Positions 19,925 to 29,384 of a stretch of 64,000 nucleotides of DNA are shown here, piece after piece. The position numbers and the translations under genes are program-made. Positions within the stretch are counted from its first letter, which is position 1. Every line of letters begins with the position of its first letter. The DNA comes from Histomonas meleagridis (Eukaryota; Parabasalia; Tritrichomonadida; Dientamoebidae). The stretch is from contig WSYJ01000144.1 of the NCBI GenBank assembly GCA_020186115.1, positions 310,001-374,000 of the forward strand. The letters are read 5' to 3'. The notes beneath the pieces were generated by a model. The model did no database searches, was not told the DNA's origin, and was given only the letters and a program-made list of their open reading frames with translations.

Positions 19925-21622
19925 CTATGTTTGCACTATTGTTGGCGGCCTCCTTCCTCTGTTTGGACGTACATTTCTTATAATTTGCTTTCCAGGTATC
20001 ATCACTTCCTGCGCAGGTTGTGTCGGCTGCTTAATGGAACGTAATTGCATATTCATATTGCCAATTGGGTACATTTGCTGCGGTGCTGCATTCGCATACT
20101 GACTCATACCCGGCTGTGTTGGGCGCGTCTTCACTTGTCTTACGCCGCCACTCGCGAGTGCTTTCTCGAGTCCCGAGTTACGTAGCATTGCCATACGCTC
20201 TTTGATTGAACTTGTTGTAAGTTGCTTATCAACAACAATTGACTTTTGCACCGGCGCTTCCTCTTTCTTCTTTTGTGCTGGCATAGCAATTGGCTTTGGT
20301 GTTGCCGTTGGTGCTGGCGTAGGTGTCGGCGCGAATGATATTGTTTTGGTTTGTCCATTTATAGGCGTTTGTGGCTTTGCTGTCGGCGGCTGAAGTGGCA
20401 ATGCAGCAGGCACAGGTGATGGCGCTGGTTCCGGAGTTGGCTGCTTTGCACTTGGCATAAGCGGCAGCGACCCTTGTATTGTGGACTGCCAAAGGTGGCG
20501 CGGCGTCGAAGGTGTAAGCACAGAGTCGTCTTGTGTTCGCTGTGGCACTTCTTGGCGTCCAAATTCTGACTCCTGTTCTTCCTTTAGTGGCCGTGGCGGC
20601 GGCGGAGTAAATGATGGAACTGTGGGGCACTTGTGGATGAGGCGTTTTGGCCCTGTGTTACGTGCGACTACTTTACGTGGTCGACGTATTACGCGTGTAA
20701 TAACTTTGGGCTTTATAAAATAAAACTCAATATTGAGAAGTTTTTGTTCTGATTTATTTTGTTGTATTGTTGGTGTGTAGACTTTTGGTTGTTCAATTTG
20801 CGGTGTTTGGATTGTTGTGGTTTCCTTTGTTTGATCGATTGAATTAATTTCACTTGGAACAATAATTGATGATGAACCGCGTGAGCCACGCGAACTATGC
20901 GAACTGTGGTGATGACGCTGACGCCTCGATGGATCAGCGACACCATTATTTTGTGCAATTAATGGAGATGTGCCACTGTCGAGACTTGAAGCAGGCAAAT
21001 TTGAATGCTCAGGTAATGAATAATTGTTTTGAGGAATCGAATATGAAGTCGATAAGGACTGCATAAAATGTTGCGATAACGTCTGTGGAGTAGCAGCTTG
21101 CGGTGTTATGTTTAGCTGTGGAACTTGTGGAGCAGCAACTGATTGTGAAATACTTGCATTAGGTTGCGACATGCATGGAACAGTGTTTTGTTGTGGAATT
21201 TGGGGTACTGCAACTTGTTGTGAAATACTTGCATTAGGTTGTGACATGCATGGAACAGTGTTTTGTTGTGGAACTTGTGGAACAGCTGAAGGTGGCGGAA
21301 TATTTGATACAGCACTTGGTTGGGGAATAGTAGCAGGCGATGCGATATTTGAAACCGCACTTGGTGGTGGAATATTTGGTAAAGCAGTAGGTGGCGGTAT
21401 TTGCTGTACTGAAGTTGGCTGAGGTATGTTTGGCATTTGAGTTGGTGGTGGAATATGTGGAACTGTTGCTGGTAGTGGAATGTTGCTTACATTAGGAATT
21501 GGTGGGAGATTAGTTGGCAATGGAATATTTGGTGGGATTTGTGGAAAGGAATCTGGTGAAGAAATAGGTGGAGGAATTGTTAAACTTGATGGTGGTAATA
21601 TTTGGGTTGTTCCAATGCTCAT
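19925..21622 (-). CDS. Proline-rich scaffold-like protein with possible capping-protein-interaction motif
   Basis: 565 residues from the ATG at 21622 (MSIGTTQILPPSS). Residues 1-190 are PP-IPP-P repeats (NIPLPT, NIPPPS, PQIPPP), including two near-identical 25-residue units. A basic segment follows (RRQRHHHSSHSSRGSRG), then VIRRPRKVVAR, further Pro-rich stretches and a helical motif SSIKERMAMLRNSGLEKALA. The end, IIRNVRPNRGRRPPTIVQT, resembles the RPK...RRPP core of capping-protein-interaction (CPI) motifs of CARMIL, CD2AP and FAM21. The PP-rich part could bind profilin or SH3/EVH1 domains. I infer an actin-regulatory scaffold; no globular domain proves it. Confidence 0.65.
   Translation of the reverse strand: MSIGTTQILPPSSLTIPPPISSPDSFPQIPPNIPLPTNLPPIPNVSNIPLPATVPHIPPPTQMPNIPQPTSVQQIPPPTALPNIPPPSAVSNIASPATIPQPSAVSNIPPPSAVPQVPQQNTVPCMSQPNASISQQVAVPQIPQQNTVPCMSQPNASISQSVAAPQVPQLNITPQAATPQTLSQHFMQSLSTSYSIPQNNYSLPEHSNLPASSLDSGTSPLIAQNNGVADPSRRQRHHHSSHSSRGSRGSSSIIVPSEINSIDQTKETTTIQTPQIEQPKVYTPTIQQNKSEQKLLNIEFYFIKPKVITRVIRRPRKVVARNTGPKRLIHKCPTVPSFTPPPPRPLKEEQESEFGRQEVPQRTQDDSVLTPSTPRHLWQSTIQGSLPLMPSAKQPTPEPAPSPVPAALPLQPPTAKPQTPINGQTKTISFAPTPTPAPTATPKPIAMPAQKKKEEAPVQKSIVVDKQLTTSSIKERMAMLRNSGLEKALASGGVRQVKTRPTQPGMSQYANAAPQQMYPIGNMNMQLRSIKQPTQPAQEVMIPGKQIIRNVRPNRGRRPPTIVQT
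21110..21290 (-). repeat. Two tandem 75-bp units in the proline-rich gene
   Basis: Encodes two copies of VPQxPQQNTVPCMSQPNASISQ plus three residues. The nucleotide copies are almost identical, so the duplication is recent. Confidence 0.8.
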
Positions 21623-22123
21623 TATCTGAAATTTGATATCTTTTACTTTCAACTCGTAAGTCCGCTTCAATTTTGAATACGCTATTCAATTAATTCTAAT
21701 GAGACGGATCAAATTTCACACATTACTTTGTAAAACAACCAATTCGTTCAATTAATTGAGTAATGAATTGGTCATCAACGTCATATTTTTGAAAAAAGGA
21801 CTTAATGTGGTAAATATGGGTAAATAAAATTACGAAGGCGAGGACATTAATATTCACATGATTTCCGACTATTGAAAGTCCGAAAATATAAAAAATTAAG
21901 AATTCGAAATATCTTCTTTTAATTAGCTTTTTATCATTATTAAATGAATCTTTGTTATTCTTTCTTACAATACATCAATAAAAATTATGTTTTATAATAG
22001 AATTTGTCAAAAAAATTTTTGATTTTTCCTTTCTTTTTGAATCTATTCTGATATTAAAATGTAATTAATCACTTATAAAAAAAATTTTTTTTTATTTAAT
22101 ATAATGACTAGAAAAAAGTTATT
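21623..22123. other. Intergenic
   Basis: About 500 bp between two minus-strand genes, very A+T rich. The proximal part is open upstream of the ATG at 21622 but has no in-frame ATG. No other feature seen. Confidence 0.4.
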
Positions 22124-23997
22124 TTATTTTCTTTTCCTACCGCGAATAATATCGAGTTTATTGTATTGTGTTTCAATATCGCTTTTACGTGCTTGAAATG
22201 TTTGAGAAGAAGTTACTCTTTTTACTTTACAAAGAATTGGTTCTGAGACGTCTTTCATGAATTTAATATTTTCTTTCAAATAATCATTAAATGCATTTAT
22301 ATCTTTTGTTGTATATTCTCTAATTCCTTGAAGTAATTCCTTGAAGAATCTTTCGATATACTTTTTATCTTGAAGATTATCTTGAATTTGTTTTGGTGAC
22401 TTAGAAATATAATTTGTAATGTTTTGGATTTCTTTATCTTCTTGAAATGTTGAACAAATTTCTTTAAGTTTATCAATTTTCTTTCCTTTATCTTTTTGGA
22501 TTAAATCCAGAGCATTTCTTTTAACTAATTCAAGATGAACATTTTCATATAAATTCGAAAGTAAAGGATGTGGAGTTTCGGTAAAATTCGGAATCTTTCG
22601 ATTTTGTTCTTTATCTTTTAATATTAAATTTGGTAAAATTTCAGTTTTATCAACAGTTTGATATAAATATGATTTACTAAGTAACTCCGTAAGTTTAAAG
22701 ATACATGAACCAGATTTCCATATTTTTTGGAATTCTTTTCGATTACGACAATGTATTTTATATAATTCTTGACATTTTTGCGAAAGATTTATACTTTTAT
22801 CATTTATTTGTTTATATTCATTTGTAATTTGTTCCAACATTTCATTTAATACTTGCTTTGAATTATTTGTTGTTTCATTTTGTTCTTGTAATGAATGTAC
22901 TTCCGTAAGTAAGCGTTCATGTAGTGAATGAAGTTTTTCAAATCGTTGATTTTCGATTTCTGTTAAAATTTTTTCTGAGTTACGTCGTAATGTAAGTTCA
23001 GAACGAAGACGTTGTGTTTTTTCTTTTATTATAGAATATTGGTTATCAAGATTAATCAGTTGATAATCTGTTGGATATGTTTTATTATTTATATTTTGAT
23101 TTAATGATTCGATTATTGTTTCATTAAATTCAATTGGCTTTTCTATTAGGTTTGGAAGAGGTTCCGAAAATGAAAACATTGGTTTTGTTAATATAAGTTC
23201 AATATTTTCTGTCTCATCTGTAAAGTTTAAAATATTTTCTTCACTTTGCTTTTGCATTTTATTTATTTCATCACATAAAACTGATAATTCATTTTGTAAT
23301 GCGATAAAAAATGTATGAAGCGTTTTAGGTTCGCATTTAGTAAATCTTCTTAATTTTAGGAGAGATTCATGCGAAAATCGAATTTGACGTACTTTAAGCT
23401 TTTCATTTTCTTTTTGAAGTTGTTGAAATTTATTAATCATATTGGTAATACTTCCAAATTCATCAATTACAATTGACGCACATTCAAGTCGTTGTTCTGA
23501 TATTAAAATTTTTTGCTTAAATGCTTCAACAAGTTGTTTAAGGCGAACTTCACGAAAATTTAATAAATCAAGATATAAATGTTTTTCTGATTTTGATGAT
23601 GAAATAATTTCTTGAAGTTTATCTTTATTTGGTAATGTTGATATTTCTGATATATCTCGTTCTATTCTTTTAATTAGTTTTTCCATACTTGAAACATCTG
23701 GTGCTGCTTGATAAAAATCGAGCTCTGTTAAAAAAGAAACTGAATTTTGTAGTTCAGTATATTCCTTATTAATTTTATCATTCAAAGCTTTAGCCTTAAT
23801 AATTTCTGAGTCAATTCGTTCTCTTTCTGTAATTGCTAAAGAATAATCCACCGAATGTTTTTTTAATAATTTTTTTAATTCATTTAAAAACGTGTTTTTT
23901 CACGTGCTGAATTTGCGTCAAGTGCCTTTTGAAAAAATATCTCTATTCTTTTTGAATCAGAGTTTTGTTGATCATTTTTTTCATCCATTTGGTTCAT
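22124..23997 (-). CDS. Coiled-coil protein, one homopolymer frameshift near the N-terminus
   Basis: The main open part covers 22124-23851 (about 575 residues) but has no ATG of its own. Upstream in another frame an ATG at 23997 (MNQMDEKND) leads through KRIEIFFQKALDANSAREKTRF into a five-T run at about 23890, where one missing T would join the frames (FLNELKKLL...). The joined protein is about 620 residues of nearly continuous heptad-like helix with a basic end (RGRKRK). No family recognised; it has the look of a centrosome or kinetochore coiled-coil protein, but this is not evidence of function. An AACGGTCGTT motif lies about 25 bases before the ATG. Confidence 0.65.
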
Positions 23998-24020
23998 AAC
24001 GTATTTGAGGTGCCCGAACG

Positions 24021-24026
24021 ACCGTT
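24021..24026 (-). promoter_or_regulatory. AACGGT promoter motif
   Basis: AACGGT on the minus strand, about 24 bases upstream of the ATG at 23997. It supports that ATG as the start of the coiled-coil gene. Confidence 0.45.
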
Positions 24027-24066
24027 TATACTCAGTTCAAAAAGTAAAAATAAAAAAATTGAATTT

Positions 24067-24717
24067 TTAATGTTTCAATCCTCTTTGTTCAAGTAATGCC
24101 TTATATGCTTCAGCTTTCTTGGCTGCAGCTTCTCTACGTGCTTTCTTTTCTTTCAAGAATTTAGCTTTACGTGCAAGACGACGTGGTGTGATTAAACGTT
24201 GAATCTTTGGTTGTGTGAATTTGCCTGGCTTGACTTCACGACGAAGAACAAGTTTGGTAACATCGGCTTTCTTATCTGCGCCAAAGATTGCACGAATTCT
24301 TGTGGCACGCTTTGGACCATAACGACGTGGAACAACTTTATCTGTAAGACCTTCAATTTCTGCTTCACCTTTCTTAAGAACTATAAGATGAAGTGCAGAA
24401 ATTTCGGACGAAATAACACAACCACGAACTGTTTTTCTTTTACGTTCACCATCTTTACGTGGACGATAGCATGATGTACCTGCACGAAGAAGAAGGCGAA
24501 CACGACGTGGTGTAAGAACTCCTTGTTTCATTGGGAAACCTTGTTTGTCAAATCCACCACCAAGACGGAAAAGATATCCTGCAAATTGTTGTCCAAGGAT
24601 AGCGCCATCAATATCTTGGCCTAAACGATGATCGTAAAGACTGTTAAGTGCGACTGGATCTTCTACATCGATACATATTTGTGTTCCATGATCTGGGTAA
24701 GCGAGCGTAAGCCTCAT
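24067..24717 (-). CDS. RPS6: Small-subunit ribosomal protein eS6
   Basis: 216 residues, full similarity from the start. Diagnostic segments include DGAILGQQFAGYLFRLGGGFDKQGFPMKQG, RRVRLLLRAGTSCYRPRKDGERKRKTVRGC and the basic C-terminal helix. Animal and plant eS6 is about 249 residues and ends in a Ser-rich RRLSSLR-type tail that is phosphorylated by S6 kinase. Here the protein stops at YKALLEQRGLKH and lacks that tail. The gene is divergent from the ubiquitin-like gene at 24821 with about 100 bp between starts. Confidence 0.95.
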   Translation of the reverse strand: MRLTLAYPDHGTQICIDVEDPVALNSLYDHRLGQDIDGAILGQQFAGYLFRLGGGFDKQGFPMKQGVLTPRRVRLLLRAGTSCYRPRKDGERKRKTVRGCVISSEISALHLIVLKKGEAEIEGLTDKVVPRRYGPKRATRIRAIFGADKKADVTKLVLRREVKPGKFTQPKIQRLITPRRLARKAKFLKEKKARREAAAKKAEAYKALLEQRGLKH

Positions 24718-24734
24718 TTAAAAAGGAAGGGCCA

Positions 24735-24750
24735 TAACCGTATTAACCGT
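24735..24750 (-). promoter_or_regulatory. Twin ACGGTTA motifs in a bidirectional promoter
   Basis: Two TAACCGT elements (24735-24741, 24744-24750) lie 18-33 bases upstream of the eS6 ATG. A pyrimidine stretch CCCTTCCTTTTT lies between them and the ATG. On the other side, 71 bp away, the plus-strand gene at 24821 begins. Confidence 0.5.
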
Positions 24751-24820
24751 ATTTGGTTTAACGTTTTCTTCTTTTGCCAGCCGTAAAAAGTGCCGTTTTT
24801 AGTGGCAAAATTTTTTGTAA

Positions 24821-25426
24821 ATGATGAAAATTCATGTTGAAGAAATAAAACAAAAGAAAATAACTACCCTAGATGTTTCTGATGACTCGACTATATTTGA
24901 CATAAAGAAAATGCTTAATGACTATAATGGTTATAAAGTTGAAGATACAAAATTATATTTCCAAAAAAAGATTCTTCAAGATAGTATGAAACTAAAAGAG
25001 ATAGGCATAAAAGATTCTTCATGTTTGAAAGCTTATTGCCGTGATATTCGTTTTCCTCAAGCCTATACTTTTCAAAAAAGTAAATTTGATCAAACTTCAT
25101 ACGAAATCATTCCAAAAAAGAAAGAAAGTGATTATATAAATTCTGTTTTTCTTGCGGATGTAACAAAAGCAAGTGTAAAAAGCCTTTATGATATATTGGA
25201 TGGCAAATATACTATGCTTCAATGTCAATGTCTTCTGGTTGTTTCTGATTCTGACACAGGGACAGCAATATCATATGCAAGTAAAGGTTTCTTCGATGAT
25301 AAAGAAATTAATTTCATGAAAGAATTAAAAATACTTTTGAAAGCGAAAGATTTGCAAACTGCATTGGAATCAAGAAACAAAATTTCTCAAAAGCTTCATG
25401 AATTCAAGCTTAGATATCTTGTTTAA
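24821..25426 (+). CDS. Ubiquitin-like-domain protein
   Basis: 201 residues (second ATG one codon later). Residues 2-75 read as a ubiquitin-like fold: KIHVEEI, DVSDDSTIFDIKKMLNDYNGYKVEDTKLYFQKKILQDSMKLKEIGIKDSSCLKAY, with the usual I.dlK..l...L.f.gk.L.d...l...gi.d spacing. The C-terminal 120 residues are helical and not recognised. No Gly-Gly end, so not conjugated; more likely an adaptor. Shares a bidirectional promoter with eS6. Confidence 0.7.
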   Translation: MMKIHVEEIKQKKITTLDVSDDSTIFDIKKMLNDYNGYKVEDTKLYFQKKILQDSMKLKEIGIKDSSCLKAYCRDIRFPQAYTFQKSKFDQTSYEIIPKKKESDYINSVFLADVTKASVKSLYDILDGKYTMLQCQCLLVVSDSDTGTAISYASKGFFDDKEINFMKELKILLKAKDLQTALESRNKISQKLHEFKLRYLV

Positions 25427-25688
25427 AAGTAAACTGCATCTTTTTTAATCATTTTTATTTACTTATTTTGAATAATGGAAAACATGAAAGTGATATATTG
25501 GAAAAACTTCTAATCAAAGTGATACAGTTACAATTTTTTTAATTGAAGACATTGGATCACTTAGGGTGTATCATAAAAACCAAACTTAAGTTGGTACGTA
25601 AAAAGTATGTTTATTTGGATTTAGTTTTTTTTGAGTAAAAAATAGTCACTAATATAAGATCAATATTTATACATTATCATTTTTCTCA

Positions 25689-27311
25689 ATGAATATTAAA
25701 TTTACATATATAATGTTTGTTATCTTTTTTTATCATTCACTCCAAATTTTTGACAATGCAACATTAACATTAAATATTTCGAATTCGAGTGAATTTAATA
25801 ACAACTACAAAAACAAAGCCAAACATGTTATCATTTCAAGTGGAATAACTGATATTCCAAACAAAGCTTTTTATGAATGGCCTTTATTGATTACTGTTGG
25901 TATTAATAATTCAGTCAAATCAATTGGAGAAAGTGCATTTTCTTCTTGTATTCTCATAGAAAATATTTCATTTGGAGAAGGTATTACAGATATTGGAGAT
26001 TGTGCATTTCAATCTTGTAGTGCATTAAAAAGTGTATTATTTAAAAGTCCGATTGCAAAAGTTGGGAGAAAGGTATTCTTTGGGTGTAATGCTCTTGAAA
26101 GTGTATTTTTCGATGAAGGTGTGAAAACAATTGGATTTTTAATGTTTCATCTTTGCACAAATCTAAAATATGTTAAAATTTCAAAAACAGTTTCTTCGAT
26201 ATCATCAAATCCATTTATTGCATGTAAAAGTCTTCAAATTATAAATGTTTCAAAAGAAAATCCATATTATTCTAATTACAATGAAGCTTTGTGTGATAAA
26301 AATCTTACAAAAGTTATTAGTTACCCAATTGGTAATACAAATAAAACTTTTAAATTTCCAGATTCTGTTACTTCAATTGAATCATATGCATTTTTTTCAT
26401 GCACTAATTTAATATCAATTTCATTAGGAAAAAATGTAACTATGATAAAAATTTTTGCATTTTTTGAATGCGTATTTACGAATTTCACTATTCCAGATGC
26501 AGTTGAAAATATTGAATTTAAATCTTTTTTTTCTTGTAAAAAATTAGAAACAATTATCATTGGAAAAAATGTTAAATATATTGGTGGTTCTTCATTTTCA
26601 GAATGTACTTCACTTAAATGTATTTATTTTTATGGTGAAACTTCTCCAACTTTTGGAGAAAATTGTTTTCTTTCAATCATAGCAAAGTTTGTTATGGTAA
26701 GTGAAAAATATCGAAACGCAACATTTGAAGAATTAAATGTAACCAAAGAGACAATTGAAGGATGTAATCCATTGCCCACACAAACATTTACACAAACTAA
26801 AACAAATACTTTTACTAAGTCAAGTTCAAGTTCACATTCAAATACACTTACTAAATCGAATACATTTTCATCATATACCACATTTACAGAAACATATTCT
26901 TCTGATGTAACTTTAACACATTCATATTCAGTGACATATATTTTATCATTTACACAAACATTAAGTATTTATAGTTCATTTTTCAATTCATTTATTCTTA
27001 CGAATATTAATTCAATATCCACATATATTTCAACATCAGTTATATATTATGATTATACAGTAAGTCTTTATTCTGATTATTTCATGTCTTATTCAGGTTT
27101 TAATATGGATAAAAATAGTGAAAATAAAAATGACGATAAAACACATATTTATGTTGGAGTTGGAGTTGCAATTGGATTTGTTGTTGTTGCTTCATTAATT
27201 ATTATTTTTTTGGTTTATATTCGAAATAAAAGAAATCAAAGCAATCAAAGTAATGAAGAATCAAATAATGACGATAATGAAGTAAATTCTCTGTCAAAAG
27301 AATACGAATAA
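25689..27311 (+). CDS. BspA-like TpLRR surface protein (intact)
   Basis: 540 residues. A hydrophobic leader covers 1-20 (MNIKFTYIMFVIFFYHSL). Residues about 25-330 are TpLRR/BspA-type leucine-rich repeats (SVKSIGESAFSSC..LENISFGEGITDIGDCAFQSC). A Ser/Thr-rich stalk of about 140 residues follows (TFTKSSSSSHSNT...). One membrane segment at about 478-500 (VGVGVAIGFVVVASLIIIFLVYI) precedes a short charged Asn-rich tail. Known of the family: large trichomonad families of such proteins sit on the cell surface and are thought to act in adhesion. The stalk DNA is almost identical to that of the genes at 27545 and 40359. Its 3' flank has the ATTGAATAAAACATC element shared by its relatives. Confidence 0.88.
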   Translation: MNIKFTYIMFVIFFYHSLQIFDNATLTLNISNSSEFNNNYKNKAKHVIISSGITDIPNKAFYEWPLLITVGINNSVKSIGESAFSSCILIENISFGEGITDIGDCAFQSCSALKSVLFKSPIAKVGRKVFFGCNALESVFFDEGVKTIGFLMFHLCTNLKYVKISKTVSSISSNPFIACKSLQIINVSKENPYYSNYNEALCDKNLTKVISYPIGNTNKTFKFPDSVTSIESYAFFSCTNLISISLGKNVTMIKIFAFFECVFTNFTIPDAVENIEFKSFFSCKKLETIIIGKNVKYIGGSSFSECTSLKCIYFYGETSPTFGENCFLSIIAKFVMVSEKYRNATFEELNVTKETIEGCNPLPTQTFTQTKTNTFTKSSSSSHSNTLTKSNTFSSYTTFTETYSSDVTLTHSYSVTYILSFTQTLSIYSSFFNSFILTNINSISTYISTSVIYYDYTVSLYSDYFMSYSGFNMDKNSENKNDDKTHIYVGVGVAIGFVVVASLIIIFLVYIRNKRNQSNQSNEESNNDDNEVNSLSKEYE

Positions 27312-27544
27312 GATAATTTTGTTGTTCATACATGTTGAAAAATTTTATTGAATAAAACATCAAAATTATTTTTAATTAATTTAATTAAATATTGAGAAAA
27401 TTTGTATTACAACAAGTGAAAGCAATGAAATTATTAATTTTTATAAAATAAGAAATTACATGAATACTTCTCAACAATTTTCATAATTTTGATCATATTT
27501 AATGGACCAAAATTGATGTGTATTTTTCATATTGTAAGTCCTCT

Positions 27545-28835
27545 TTTTAGGGTTGAATCAAATGCATTTCTTTTATGTTCTGGCCTTGAAACAGTAATTT
27601 TTGATGAAGGTGTTCAACATATTGGAGAATTTATGTTTCGCGATTGTAAGAATTAAAATATGTTAAAATTTCAAAAACAGTTTCTTCGATATCATCAAAT
27701 CCATTTATTGCATGTAAAAGTCTTCAAATTATAAATGTTTCAAAAGAAAATCCATATTATTCTAATTACAATGAAGCTTTGTGTGATAAAAATCTTACAA
27801 AAGTTATTAGTTACCCAATTGGTAATACAAATAAAACTTTTAAATTTCCAGATTCTGTTACTTCAATTGAATCATATGCATTTTTTTTCATGCACTAATT
27901 TAATATCAATTTCATTAGGAAAAAATGTAACTATGATAAAAATTTTTGCATTTTTTGAATGCGTATTTACGAATTTCACTATTCCAGATGCAGTTGAAAA
28001 TATTGAATTTAAATCTTTTTTTTCTTGTAAAAAATTAGAAACAATTATCATTGGAAAAAATGTTAAATATATTGGTGGTTCTTCATTTTCAGAATGTACT
28101 TCACTTAAATGTATTTATTTTTATGGTGAAACTTCTCCAACTTTTGGAGAAAATTGTTTTAGGAATATTTTAGCAAAATCTGTTATGGTATTTGAAACAT
28201 ATCAAAGCAAAACATTTGGCGAACTAACTGCCACAAAAGGAACAATTGAAGGATGTAATTCAATACATACACAAACATTTACACCAACTGAATCAAATAT
28301 TTTTACACAATCAAGTTCAAGTTCACATTCAAATACATTTACCAATTCAGGATCATTTTCAATTTCAAGTACAGGTTCGCGTTCAAATACACGTACTGAA
28401 TCGAATACATTTTCATCATATACCACATTTACAGAAACATATTCTTCTGATGTAACTTTAACACATTCATATTCAGTGACATATATTTTATCATTTACAC
28501 AAACATTAAGTATTTATAGTTCATTTTTCAATTCATTTATTCTTACGAATATTAATTCAATATCCACATATATTTCAACATCAGTTATATATTATGATTA
28601 TACAGTAAGTCTTTATTCTGATTATTTCATGTCTTATTCAGGTTTTAATATGGATAAAAATAGTGAAAATAAAAATGATAATAAAACAAACATTTATATT
28701 GGTGTTGGAGTCGGAGTTGGAGGAGTTGTTATTGCTTCGTTAATTATCGCATTTTTAATTTACATTCGAAATAAAAGAAATAAAAGTAATGAAGTAAATA
28801 ATGATGATAATGAAAATGAAATATATATTTTTTGA
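27545..28835 (+). pseudogene. BspA-like gene, 5'-truncated tandem copy with frameshifts
   Basis: No leader is present; similarity begins around 27545 inside the LRR region (VESNAFLLCSGLETVIFDEGVQHIGEFMF). One missing T near 27652 and one extra T near 27888 break the frame. From about 27655 to 28170 the DNA is nearly identical to 26160-26690 of the upstream gene. The stalk, membrane segment (VGVGVGGVVIASLIIAFLIYI) and a shorter tail ending EIYIF are all present. It appears to be a partial tandem duplicate. The single-base breaks may be assembly errors, but the missing 5' end is real in this sequence. Confidence 0.75.
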
Positions 28836-29384
28836 ATAGAGTATTCATAGTGACAATAATGAAGAAAATTTTCGAAGAATTCAAACAAAATAATTTTGCT
28901 GTTTACGCATATCATTAGGAATATTTTTAATTAATAAACATCAAAATTATTATAATTTTTTTCCAAATTCAAGAACAAAAACATTAAGATACATTTAAAA
29001 AGATTGATTTATTCAATATCTTGCATATTACAATTCCATTAATTTAAATAAATTTTATGATGATGAATGCAAGTCCTGCTCCGATTATATCTTTGCAGGA
29101 GGAGCCATCTTCCATGTGCGAAAATAATAGAGAAAAGACCGAAAGCCTTCTGCCGAATCCCTGTAAATTGCACATAAGGTACTCACCATCCTGGAATAAA
29201 ATCAGATGATTTTATGCCCATAATTCCCTTTTATTTCCATATCATTTTTTGTTAGGGATAACCATTTAAAAAGTGTACATAAACAGCCGAATACCAGAGA
29301 CCGTTAATTTGGAGACCAAACGAGGTCTTAGTGCCAGGGTACCCTAACTTGCTGTCACTTTTGGGTCATTTGACAATTAATTAT
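28836..29384. other. Intergenic with a G+C-elevated unexplained island
   Basis: 28836-29050 is ordinary A+T-rich flank. From about 29060 to 29340 the composition rises and several hairpins appear: TAAAATCA-GA-TGATTTTA near 29194-29211, and GAGACC...GGTCTT near 29313-29330. On the minus strand a short open stretch reads GRWLLLQRYNRSRTC. Neither an RNA family nor a protein family is recognised. Confidence 0.3.
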
